The position numbers and the translations under genes were made by a program. DNA of 5,430 nt from Nitrososphaerota archaeon (GTDB lineage Archaea; Thermoproteota; Nitrososphaeria; Nitrososphaerales; CADDZS01): NCBI GenBank assembly GCA_027886785.1, contig JAPCJV010000160.1:1-5430 (forward strand), in the 5' to 3' direction. Shown piece by piece: positions 1-5,430 of the stretch. The notes beneath the pieces were generated by a model. That model was not told the origin of the DNA. It saw only the letters and a list, made by a program, of their open reading frames with translations, and made no database searches. Positions within the stretch are counted from its first letter, which is position 1; each line of letters begins with the position of its first letter.

Positions 1-153
1 GGAGCCGGTTGGGTCAATGATTGATTAACAACATGAGAAATCAGAATGCGATTATTCCCCTCTTTGCATACGCTATCGAAGTATTCTTGAAGAGTGCGCG
101 GCCTACGGAAGAGCTTGTATGAAAGAGTCAAAGAGATTCAACCACTAATTGAA
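1..153. other. Left edge, no supported gene
   Basis: No gene can be supported here. All three plus frames stop within the first 28 bases. Two short frames are open but unconvincing. One is a plus frame from ATG 33 to TGA 120-122 (29 codons). The other is a minus frame open from position 137 to the window edge with a possible TTG start at 131. If real, the minus frame would be the start of a leftward gene cut by the edge, but it has no clear ribosome-binding site or TATA box and its codons show no purine bias at position 1. Confidence 0.4.
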
Positions 154-177
154 ACTAGGATCTTTCTAGATCCTAGT
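154..177 (-). terminator. Perfect 10-bp hairpin, possible terminator
   Basis: ACTAGGATCT (154-163) and AGATCCTAGT (168-177) pair perfectly over 10 bp around a 4-base loop. Read on the minus strand the stem is followed by TTTC; on the plus strand it is followed by ACC, so a leftward terminator role is favoured. It lies just beyond the larger hairpin at 203-284 and could be a backup stop for the same leftward transcript. A protein-binding palindrome is an alternative. Confidence 0.4.
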
Positions 178-197
178 ACCGTTGGACTGTAAATCGC

Positions 198-284
198 AAA
201 AAGGTGAAGCAAACGAGCAGCTTACTCTGGGTAACGAGGTAAGGGAAGACTCCAGAGTAAAAGTACTGCTCTTTGCAAATCACC
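198..284 (-). terminator. Long interrupted stem-loop with T5 tail
   Basis: Four nested helices can form. They are 203-207 with 280-284 (5 bp), 209-213 with 272-276 (5 bp), 215-220 with 266-271 (6 bp) and 222-230 with 252-260 (9 bp). Small bulges separate them, and the apical loop is about 20 bases. On the minus strand the closing stem is followed at once by five T (202-198), the arrangement of an intrinsic or oligo-T terminator. On the plus strand no T run follows. I therefore assign it to a leftward transcript coming from about position 450. At 25 base pairs it is unusually large for a plain terminator, so it may also be a stable 3' end or a structured small RNA in its own right. Confidence 0.5.
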
Positions 285-301
285 AGATCAGATCAATACA
301 A

Positions 302-439
302 CTAAAATCCTATAACGGACAAAAACTCTGAAAGATCATTAATTACTCTTGAACATTTCTGCAATACACGCTGCTTTATTGTGGTTATGGGCCTGATTGG
401 TGTCAATACTGGTGCTGGTAATGCTGTTCCTGCTTGCAA
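302..439 (-). CDS. Putative 45-aa leftward small protein
   Basis: I do not recognise this protein. The frame starts with TTG at 439-437 and stops with TAG at 304-302. The peptide has a Pro/Thr-rich N-terminal half (LPAPVLTPIRPITTI) and a C-terminal part likely to form an amphipathic helix (residues about 22-45), with one cysteine and no clear membrane segment or signal peptide. Support comes from context. A GTGA Shine-Dalgarno motif (449-446) sits six bases before the TTG. A TATA-bearing promoter copy shared with sufB lies just upstream. A strong hairpin plus T run lies about 18 bases past the stop. An in-frame TGA at 448-446 limits how far upstream it could start. Against it are its short length, the TTG start and a competing open frame on the other strand. 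The transcript might instead be noncoding. Confidence 0.35.
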   Translation of the reverse strand: MQAGTALPAPVLTPIRPITTIKQRVLQKCSRVINDLSEFLSVIGF

Positions 440-443
440 TGTG

Positions 444-489
444 TTTCACATGCATGTAATAGGTATGTCGTACTATATACGTCTATGTC
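444..489 (-). promoter_or_regulatory. Leftward promoter and RBS, copy of the sufB one
   Basis: Read on the minus strand, the order is an 18-bp block (489-472) with the TATA-like core TATATA at 479-474, nine bases, CTATTACA (462-455), three bases, then ATGTGAAA (451-444). The same blocks in the same order precede sufB. An archaeal start site about 25 bases past the TATA core would fall near 449-453. The GTGA in the last block would then serve as Shine-Dalgarno for the TTG at 439. Promoter activity is inferred; the block identity is seen directly. Confidence 0.5.
472..489 (-). repeat. 18-bp inverted repeat, left copy
   Basis: On the minus strand this reads GACATAGACGTATATAGT, identical over all 18 bases to plus-strand 647-664. 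The immediate flanking bases on both sides differ. The copy carries the TATA-like core of the proposed leftward promoter. Confidence 0.95.
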
Positions 490-646
490 AAGAGGTGATG
501 AGAGATCGAGGGGGGACATTTAGTAGTGGAATCATGGATTTGGAGGACCTGATCTCTCGGTCAGACTAATACGAATAGAGGCCGTCTTATGAAGAATTAT
601 CCGGCCCAGGTAGCTATCCGAATGTCATTGTTCTAACTATTGTTTC
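490..646. other. Spacer between the divergent promoter copies
   Basis: These 157 bases separate the two inverted promoter copies. No gene is supported. The spacer contains a Shine-Dalgarno-like GAGGTGAT (492-499) without a start codon at a useful distance, a run of six G (510-515), and a weak 5-bp inverted repeat (580-584 with 602-606). If both flanking promoters are active, operators controlling the pair would be expected here, but I see no clear palindrome. Confidence 0.5.
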
Positions 647-664
647 GACATAGACGTATATAGT
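647..664 (+). repeat. 18-bp inverted repeat, right copy
   Basis: GACATAGACGTATATAGT, the perfect inverted partner of 472-489. It lies 37 bases before the sufB start codon and includes the TATA-like core at 657-662. Confidence 0.95.
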
Positions 665-700
665 TTGTAATGTCTATTACACTACCGAGAATGTGAAATT
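647..700 (+). promoter_or_regulatory. Probable sufB promoter and ribosome-binding site
   Basis: A TATA-like core (657-662) sits at a good distance for an archaeal start site near 683-687, which would give a leader of about 15 bases. CTATTACA (674-681) falls in the promoter-proximal region. ATGTGAAA (691-698) contains GTGA, a partial Shine-Dalgarno match four bases before the ATG at 701. No typical B-recognition element is obvious. The whole arrangement is repeated in inverted form at 489-444. Confidence 0.55.
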
Positions 701-2098
701 ATGTCTAGGCAAATTGTCAACGAAGATTACAGCAGATATGATTTCAGGGACCCGGAAGAGCTCGTTTTCAAGTCGCAAAGGGGACTGACTCGATCCACTG
801 TTGTGGAAATTTCACAGATGAAAAACGAACCAAAATGGATGCTAGATTTCAGGTTAAAAGCTTACGATTATTTCATGGATCGGCCGATGCCGAACTGGGG
901 TGGGGATCTGTCAAGAATTAATTTTGAGAACATCTACTATTATGCAAAGCCGACAGACAAAATAGGAACCGACTGGAAAGACGTACCTGAAAATATCCGG
1001 AAGACATTCGAAAAGTTAGGGATACCGGAAGCCGAAAGAAAATTCCTTGGAGGCGTTGGCGCCCAATACGAATCCGAGGTCGTCTATCATTCGCTCCGCG
1101 AGGATTTGGAAAAGAAAGGGGTCATATTCCTGGACACTGATTCTGCGATCAAACAGTATCCGGATATTGTAAGACGATACATCGGTACAATCATTCCACC
1201 TAATGACAACAAATTCGCAGCCTTGAATAGCGCGGTTTGGAGCGGTGGCAGCTTCGTCTTCATACCGGCTGGAGTCAAGGTGGACGTCCCACTTCAAGCG
1301 TATTTCAGAATCAACTCCAAGAACGTCGGACAATTCGAGAGAACACTCATTATCCTTGAACCAAATGCAGAAGTCCACTACATAGAAGGATGCACTGCCC
1401 CGGTGTACTCCTCAGAATCGCTTCACTCAGCGGTAGTAGAAATCATTGCAATGAAGGGAGCGAAAGTTAGGTACACGACAATACAGAATTGGTCGAAGGA
1501 TGTTTACAACCTGGTAACAAAGAGAGCTTACGCGTACGCGGATGCAACTGTCGAATGGGTTGACGGCAATCTAGGCAGTAGACTAACGATGAAGTATCCG
1601 TCGATTTACCTTCTGGGTCCCAGAGCAAAGGGAGAAGTACTTTCGATAGCATTCGCGGGCAAGGGGCAACACCAGGACGCCGGCGCAAAAATCGTGCACA
1701 TGGCACCATACACGAGCTCGAGAATTACAAGCAAGTCGGTTAGCAAAGATGGAGGCCGAACTACTTATCGAGGCCTATTGCATGTGGATAAAGACGCAAT
1801 CGGCGTAAAATCAAGTGTAAGATGCGATGCGCTACTGTTAGACGAGGCATCGAGAACTGACACCTATCCATATAACGAGATAAACAATCAGACCGCAAAC
1901 GTCACGCATGAGGCAACGGTGGGTAAGATTAGCGATGATGCAATATTTTATCTCATGAGTCGAGGATTGAGCGAGTCAGACGCCTTCAGCATGATAGTCA
2001 TGGGCTTTATGGAACCCTTCACAAAGGAACTGCCGATGGAATATGCGGTGGAATTGAATAGGATGATTCAACTCGAGATGGCTGGGTCTGTAGGCTAG
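701..2098 (+). CDS. sufB: Fe-S cluster assembly scaffold protein SufB
   Basis: SufB is the core of the cytosolic SufBCD scaffold that builds Fe-S clusters with the ATPase SufC. This 465-aa protein is full length for an archaeal SufB, with a helical N-terminal part (about 1-105), a beta-helix core (about 110-400) and a helical C-terminal part ending AGSVG. Family motifs seen include [37 protein letters not shown] (QHQDAGAK at 323-330), [12 protein letters not shown], and [21 protein letters not shown]. Its only two cysteines are C231 in EGCTAP and C375 in RCDALLLD. They align with E. coli SufB C254 and C405, and E404 of HEAT matches E. coli E434 with the same 29-residue spacing from the second cysteine. 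It lacks the N-terminal cysteine motif of E. coli SufB and has no intein. The ATG at 701 follows a TATA-type promoter. sufC and sufD are not adjacent. Confidence 0.96.
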   Translation: MSRQIVNEDYSRYDFRDPEELVFKSQRGLTRSTVVEISQMKNEPKWMLDFRLKAYDYFMDRPMPNWGGDLSRINFENIYYYAKPTDKIGTDWKDVPENIRKTFEKLGIPEAERKFLGGVGAQYESEVVYHSLREDLEKKGVIFLDTDSAIKQYPDIVRRYIGTIIPPNDNKFAALNSAVWSGGSFVFIPAGVKVDVPLQAYFRINSKNVGQFERTLIILEPNAEVHYIEGCTAPVYSSESLHSAVVEIIAMKGAKVRYTTIQNWSKDVYNLVTKRAYAYADATVEWVDGNLGSRLTMKYPSIYLLGPRAKGEVLSIAFAGKGQHQDAGAKIVHMAPYTSSRITSKSVSKDGGRTTYRGLLHVDKDAIGVKSSVRCDALLLDEASRTDTYPYNEINNQTANVTHEATVGKISDDAIFYLMSRGLSESDAFSMIVMGFMEPFTKELPMEYAVELNRMIQLEMAGSVG

Positions 2099-2139
2099 TC
2101 TTCGATTGCGAACGACGAATTCAGGATGCTAGATTCTAC

Positions 2140-2346
2140 TTGTCTTACTTAATTCACTATGAAGAAAGTACTGGCAAGTATCATGCAAGATCTCAAAGGG
2201 AACCTATTGCGGCTGGAGTGGGAAACTGTCTTTACAGCGCAGTTGATGATTTAGAGCTCAAGATTCAAGAATTGCAACTGCGAGAGACGTCGGTTAACAA
2301 GACCAAGGCTCTCAACGAACCCTTGCTCGTTGTGCGAGTTTCTTAA
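2140..2346 (+). CDS. 68-aa protein, possibly HicB-like
   Basis: This is a small protein of unknown function lying 41 bases after sufB in the same direction, so it may share the sufB transcript; I see no separate TATA box. TTG at 2140 is the only usual start in this frame after the sufB stop, and there is no internal methionine codon. A weak AGGA (2123-2126) lies 13 bases before it. The N-terminal half (YLIHYEESTGKYHARSQ, then a Gly-containing turn, then a helix AVDDLELKIQELQ) has the strand-strand-helix order of the small HicB-like domain. A last hydrophobic strand (PLLVVRVS) closes the protein. No DNA-binding domain follows and no HicA toxin gene is adjacent, so an antitoxin role is not shown. 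The family guess is weak; that the frame is coding is more likely than not. Confidence 0.6.
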   Translation: MSYLIHYEESTGKYHARSQREPIAAGVGNCLYSAVDDLELKIQELQLRETSVNKTKALNEPLLVVRVS

Positions 2347-2357
2347 TTTGAATTAAG
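2342..2357 (+). terminator. AT palindrome over the small-gene stop
   Basis: CTTAATT (2342-2348) and AATTAAG (2351-2357) form a 7-bp inverted repeat with a two-base centre, overlapping the TAA stop of the 68-aa gene (2344-2346). The T-rich sequence could help end the rightward transcript, as archaeal termination often relies on short T runs, but the loop is too tight for a good RNA hairpin and no long T run follows. Low confidence as a terminator; the palindrome itself is certain. Confidence 0.25.
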
Positions 2358-2478
2358 GAGAGTAGTAGATTCGAGGAAATTTTAAGTCAGTGTCAACATG
2401 AAAAATGAGTCGAAGCATGAAATCCATCCAAAGGTGATAAACCACTGACAACACGGCCGATCGGTTGGCTCTTACTTC

Positions 2479-2505
2479 AATAAATCGAGCGAAGGTTATT
2501 CGCTT
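2479..2505 (-). terminator. Candidate terminator of the leftward operon
   Basis: AGCGAA (2488-2493) and TTCGCT (2499-2504) make a 6-bp stem with a 5-base loop, extended by a G-U pair (2487 with 2505). On the minus strand the stem begins about 22 bases beyond the TAA of the debranching enzyme and is followed by CGATTTATT, moderately T-rich. This placement suits the end of the glycosyltransferase-debranching enzyme transcript in the convergent gap. Confidence 0.45.
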
Positions 2506-2526
2506 CACAGGTGAGGAATAGTCGAG

Positions 2527-4557
2527 TTATAGCACCATCAAAGTTCCTCTATGTTCGACTCCTGTCAAAGAAAGTGCCATTCCTTCCGGCCTTGCTTGCT
2601 CAGTTAGCCTTTCCCCTGAAGGAGTCAGCCCCAGCAAGGTTTCAATGCAGTAAATCAGCGCCCCGCTAGCCCATGCCTGAGGCGCGTTGGCAGCAGGATA
2701 TGGAATGGGCCTTGAATGTTCTCGTCTCACATAACCCGCAAATAACTCGGGAAGTCTATGTTCTGGAAAGGCTGCTGCCGCATCTATGAGAGAAAGAGCG
2801 AGCTCATTTGACTCTTTGAAAAAGCCGTAAGCCTTCATGCCGGCGGAAATGATGGATGTATCGTGAGGCCAAACGCTACCGTTGTGATAAGAAAGGGGAT
2901 TGTATTGAGCCATTTTGGATGAGAGAGTTCTGATTCCCCAGCCCGTGAACATTTCGCTGCTCATGAGACGCCTCACTACCATCGGAGCCTTATCGTCATC
3001 CACTATGTGAGTCCACAAACAGTGACCAGGGTTTGAAGAGATCGCGTCAACTTTTTCCTTTTTCCCATCAAGGGCCAGTGCAAAGTATTGCTTCTTCGGC
3101 AGCCAGAAGGCTGCATTGAATTCTTGCTTCAGCCTTTTTGCTTCCACTTGCAATTTTTCTGCTTTTTCAACATCCCCCAATACTCTATACAGATCTGCCA
3201 TTCTCGTCTTAGCTGAAAAGACATAACCCTGCACTTCAGCCAACGCAATCGGCGATTCTGCAAGCTCACCCGTAGCAAAGGAAATAGAATCGTGAGAATC
3301 TTTCCATCCCTGGTTTCTAAGCCCCTCCTTTACGAGCCCTTGATATTCAACAAACCCGTCTCCGTCCAAGTCACCGTACTGATTAATCCAGTTAATTGCA
3401 GATTCTGCCGCGGTGATGTATTTCTTCAAGAATTCTTTGTCCCCTTTCCATTGATAAGCTTCCCACAGAAGCATAACGAACAAAGGTGTAACGTCCACGC
3501 TTCCATAATAGCAAGAATGAGGGACTTCTTTGAAGATAGAAAGCTCACCATGACGAACTTCGTGTAATATCTTGCCCGGCTGTGCCTCACTAAACCTGTC
3601 CACCCTCCTTGCTTGCAAAGCTGCTAAAGTTTGGATAGTATTCATAAGGAGGCTTGTTCCGAGAATCTTTGTTTGGATCGCCGAAATTATCGAATCCCTT
3701 CCAAAAACAGCCATGAACCAAGGGAGGCCAGCCGCCAAAACATACTTCTTGGGTAGAATTTCCAGCTGCAGGGAACTGAGATCATAGATTGCCTGGTAAT
3801 ACGCTTGCTCCAAACCTTTGTGATCCGTATATAATTCCGGCAATTTGGGATCTCCAATTAATTTCCCGTCTATCTTATGACGCAAGAATCCGGAGCTCTT
3901 CCGTCGAAATGGGGCGAATGGAGACCCAAGTATATTTCCCACGCATCTGGAAGCGACAGATGTCTGCCCTAAAACTGGCGTGACATTGATGCATGTTTTC
4001 CAGACTATCCGCGGAGCCAGTGAGAGGTTTAGAACAAATTTGTTTTCATGCACAATTGGAACGGCCGAAAGCGAGATGCTAACCCCTCGACGGTAATCTC
4101 CCCTTTGATATTCCAAACCAAAATAATGGCCTGCCCTCTTTAAGGTCCTAATCTTCCCGCCCTTATGAATCGAGCCCCGACGAACCTCAAAGACATCTGC
4201 AAAGTCAGAGTCGAATACTATTTCTACATCGAATGATTGGTCCTCGAGCGAATCGTTCTTGATGTATATGTCTTCATGAAGCCCCTTGTCAATCGATCTA
4301 TCACGCACTATGCTCAGAGACGACGGAGCCAAGTTCCGTGTTTTTCCCGGAATTGAATAAAAGCTGACGATTGACGGTTCGAATCTGTTGACTCCCACCG
4401 AACTGGATTTCTGATCGTCCACAAGTAATTTGAAAGTGGACAAGAACCGAGTATCTGATGAATAGAAACCTTCAGTAGTTCCCGGGTTAACATCTCCGTT
4501 CTCGGAACTGATTGCGAATACAGAACCTGACGTAGCGATAATAGAACCATCGGGCAT
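2527..4557 (-). CDS. Glycogen debranching enzyme (amylo-alpha-1,6-glucosidase)
   Basis: This protein probably hydrolyses alpha-1,6 branch glucose in alpha-glucans; it appears cytosolic, with no signal peptide seen. The 676 residues show two parts. The N-terminal beta-rich domain (about 1-230) is of the debranching-enzyme N-terminal type, with PGTTEGFYSSDTRFLS at 25-40. The C-terminal (alpha/alpha)6-barrel has GLPWFMAVFGRDSI (277-290), YYGSVDVTPLF (350-360), NQGWKDSHDSISF (415-427), EVQGY (441-445), GWGIRTLS (539-546), YNPLSYHNGSVWPHD (552-566) and RLPELFAGY (601-609). D420 and E604 are the likely acid and base by analogy with the glucosidase domain of eukaryotic debranching enzyme; this is inferred. 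DLDGDGFVEY (396-405) resembles a calcium-binding loop. The protein appears complete. It starts 13 bases after the glycosyltransferase stop, implying one operon. No good Shine-Dalgarno is visible, so coupled translation is plausible. Exact substrate is uncertain. Confidence 0.9.
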   Translation of the reverse strand: MPDGSIIATSGSVFAISSENGDVNPGTTEGFYSSDTRFLSTFKLLVDDQKSSSVGVNRFEPSIVSFYSIPGKTRNLAPSSLSIVRDRSIDKGLHEDIYIKNDSLEDQSFDVEIVFDSDFADVFEVRRGSIHKGGKIRTLKRAGHYFGLEYQRGDYRRGVSISLSAVPIVHENKFVLNLSLAPRIVWKTCINVTPVLGQTSVASRCVGNILGSPFAPFRRKSSGFLRHKIDGKLIGDPKLPELYTDHKGLEQAYYQAIYDLSSLQLEILPKKYVLAAGLPWFMAVFGRDSIISAIQTKILGTSLLMNTIQTLAALQARRVDRFSEAQPGKILHEVRHGELSIFKEVPHSCYYGSVDVTPLFVMLLWEAYQWKGDKEFLKKYITAAESAINWINQYGDLDGDGFVEYQGLVKEGLRNQGWKDSHDSISFATGELAESPIALAEVQGYVFSAKTRMADLYRVLGDVEKAEKLQVEAKRLKQEFNAAFWLPKKQYFALALDGKKEKVDAISSNPGHCLWTHIVDDDKAPMVVRRLMSSEMFTGWGIRTLSSKMAQYNPLSYHNGSVWPHDTSIISAGMKAYGFFKESNELALSLIDAAAAFPEHRLPELFAGYVRREHSRPIPYPAANAPQAWASGALIYCIETLLGLTPSGERLTEQARPEGMALSLTGVEHRGTLMVL

Positions 4558-4570
4558 CGTCGAAGTCTGC

Positions 4571-5430
4571 CTATCGTGCGGCTATGAGTTCAAATTCTTT
4601 ACCGTCACTTTCATACAAAATATTTTGATACGCCTTCAGGTAATTGTCCGCGAGAACAGGTACGTCAAAATATCGCAACATTCGCTGTCTACATCTCAGT
4701 GGATCAATTTGTTTTACTTTCTTGACTGAATCCACCATCTCGTCTAGTGAATTAACCACATAACCGGTTTCTCCGTCTTGAACTAACTCGGGTGCTGCTC
4801 CCCGATTGAACGCGATTACAGGAGTTCCGCAAGCCATGGCTTCTATCATGAAAAGTCCGAAAGGCTCGGGCCAAGTTATCGGAGCCAAAAGACATTTCGC
4901 GTTCGCCATGAGCTCTTTTTTTCGCGCATCATCAACTTCACCCTCATACCTTACCATCTTGTCATCAAGATACGGCAAGACTTGGGTTTTGAAATATTCG
5001 TGTTCCACCGGATGTAAATTCCCGGCCAGAATCAGAGGAATATTCAATTTTAGTGCGGCCTGAATTGCCAAGTGTGGTCCCTTATCGGGGGAGAACCTAC
5101 TGAAAAAGAGGAGATATTCTCCACGATCTCCATCGTTAAACGAATATTCCGAACAATTTATGGCATTGTAGATCACACCCGCAAAGTGATCCTTCGGTGG
5201 GAGCCGACGAAAGGCGGATTGGCTGATTGTGTTGTACCATCCCTTGTAGTGATTAAACAGTGTGAGCAGATCTCCTTCTAACCCACCATGAAAAGTTGTA
5301 AGCATGGGCGTTTTCACTAATCCCGCTGTCGCGAACCCCTCCACACCGGTATGATTATGAATTATATCGAAATCATCTGCTTTCTCAAGACAAGAAATTA
5401 CATTCAATAGAGATAGAGCAGGAGAAATCC
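4571..5430 (-). CDS. GT4-family glycosyltransferase, 5' end missing
   Basis: This is a retaining GT-B glycosyltransferase that would transfer a sugar from a nucleotide-sugar donor; donor and acceptor cannot be read from the sequence. The 285 visible residues run in frame to the right edge without a stop, so the TTG at 5407 is not the true start and roughly the first 70-100 residues lie outside. Seen in order (numbered from the first whole codon) are FDIIHNHTG (20-28), PMLTTFHGG (41-49), LLFFSRFSPDKGPHLAIQAA (106-125), the second Rossmann domain with ILAGNLHP (133-140) and YEGEVDD (161-167), and EPFGLFMIEAMACGTPVIAF (188-207). The last carries the E-x7-E signature of GT4 enzymes at E188 and E196. 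The gene ends 13 bases before the debranching enzyme, a pairing often seen in prokaryotes, which hints at alpha-glucan or related sugar metabolism. The operon promoter is off the window. Confidence 0.92.
   Translation of the reverse strand, partial: ISPALSLLNVISCLEKADDFDIIHNHTGVEGFATAGLVKTPMLTTFHGGLEGDLLTLFNHYKGWYNTISQSAFRRLPPKDHFAGVIYNAINCSEYSFNDGDRGEYLLFFSRFSPDKGPHLAIQAALKLNIPLILAGNLHPVEHEYFKTQVLPYLDDKMVRYEGEVDDARKKELMANAKCLLAPITWPEPFGLFMIEAMACGTPVIAFNRGAAPELVQDGETGYVVNSLDEMVDSVKKVKQIDPLRCRQRMLRYFDVPVLADNYLKAYQNILYESDGKEFELIAAR

Noticed and set aside
33..122. Plus frame of 29 codons from ATG 33
   Set aside because: Very short, without a ribosome-binding site or recognisable product.
1..137. 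Minus frame open from 137 to the left edge (possible TTG at 131)
   Set aside because: Forty-five open codons are not significant over six frames, codons show no first-position purine bias, and no promoter or ribosome-binding site is seen.
381..569. Plus-strand 62-codon frame starting at GTG
   Set aside because: Its first third has a purine-first codon pattern, but there is no Shine-Dalgarno, no recognisable protein, and it runs through the inverted promoter copy at 472-489 and opposite the better supported leftward unit. It remains the main competitor to the 302-439 reading.
444..698. The inverted repeats as ends of a small mobile element (MITE)
   Set aside because: No matching target-site duplication flanks the 18-mers; matching blocks continue outward instead, and the right one runs up to the sufB start codon, which fits promoter elements better than transposon ends.
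1016..1709. Minus-strand frames inside sufB
   Set aside because: They are shadows of a strongly conserved SufB reading frame, with no motifs or ribosome-binding sites of their own.
2386..2449. 7-bp inverted repeat GTCAGTG and CACTGAC in the convergent gap
   Set aside because: The 50-base loop and short arms make it likely to be chance, and no T run follows on either strand.
3292..3983. Plus-strand frames inside the debranching enzyme gene
   Set aside because: They lie opposite conserved catalytic-domain sequence and show no recognisable product.
4376..4385. GGTTCGAATC resembling a tRNA T-loop
   Set aside because: It lies inside the debranching enzyme coding sequence (NRFEPS) and has no flanking T-stem, anticodon arm or acceptor stem.

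Overview
This 5.4 kb piece looks archaeal, most likely from the Nitrososphaeria (Thaumarchaeota) or a relative. That is an inference from four things: the style of the SufB protein, a TATA-type promoter with a very short leader before sufB, GTGA-type Shine-Dalgarno sequences, and apparent TTG starts. Base composition is moderate. No rRNA, tRNA, CRISPR array, integrase or transposase was found.

Layout. Positions 1-700 hold no large gene but are structured. An 18-bp sequence occurs twice as a perfect inverted repeat (472-489 and 647-664). Each copy contains a TATA-like core. In each copy the same 8-mer (CTATTACA) follows at the same distance on the outward side, and then the same ATGTGAAA block carrying a GTGA ribosome-binding motif. 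The two copies read as duplicated, divergently facing promoters. The rightward one lies directly before sufB (701-2098). The leftward one leads into a 45-codon frame with a TTG start (302-439, minus), then a long interrupted stem-loop (203-284) followed by five T in that direction, then a second perfect hairpin (154-177). I read this as a small leftward transcription unit, coding or noncoding.

sufB encodes the Fe-S cluster scaffold protein SufB. It is full length and has only two cysteines, both at known functional positions. Neither sufC nor sufD is next to it. A 68-aa protein with a TTG start and a weak HicB-like look (2140-2346) follows in the same direction and may share its transcript.

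The right half is a leftward operon converging on the sufB unit. A GT4-family glycosyltransferase (4571-5430, start outside the window) is followed 13 bases later by an amylo-alpha-1,6-glucosidase type debranching enzyme (2527-4557). Together they suggest alpha-glucan or other oligosaccharide metabolism. The convergent gap (2347-2526) has a small hairpin suited to ending the leftward operon and an AT palindrome over the stop of the 68-aa gene.

The observation most worth following is the inverted duplicated promoter and the small transcription unit it seems to drive opposite sufB.
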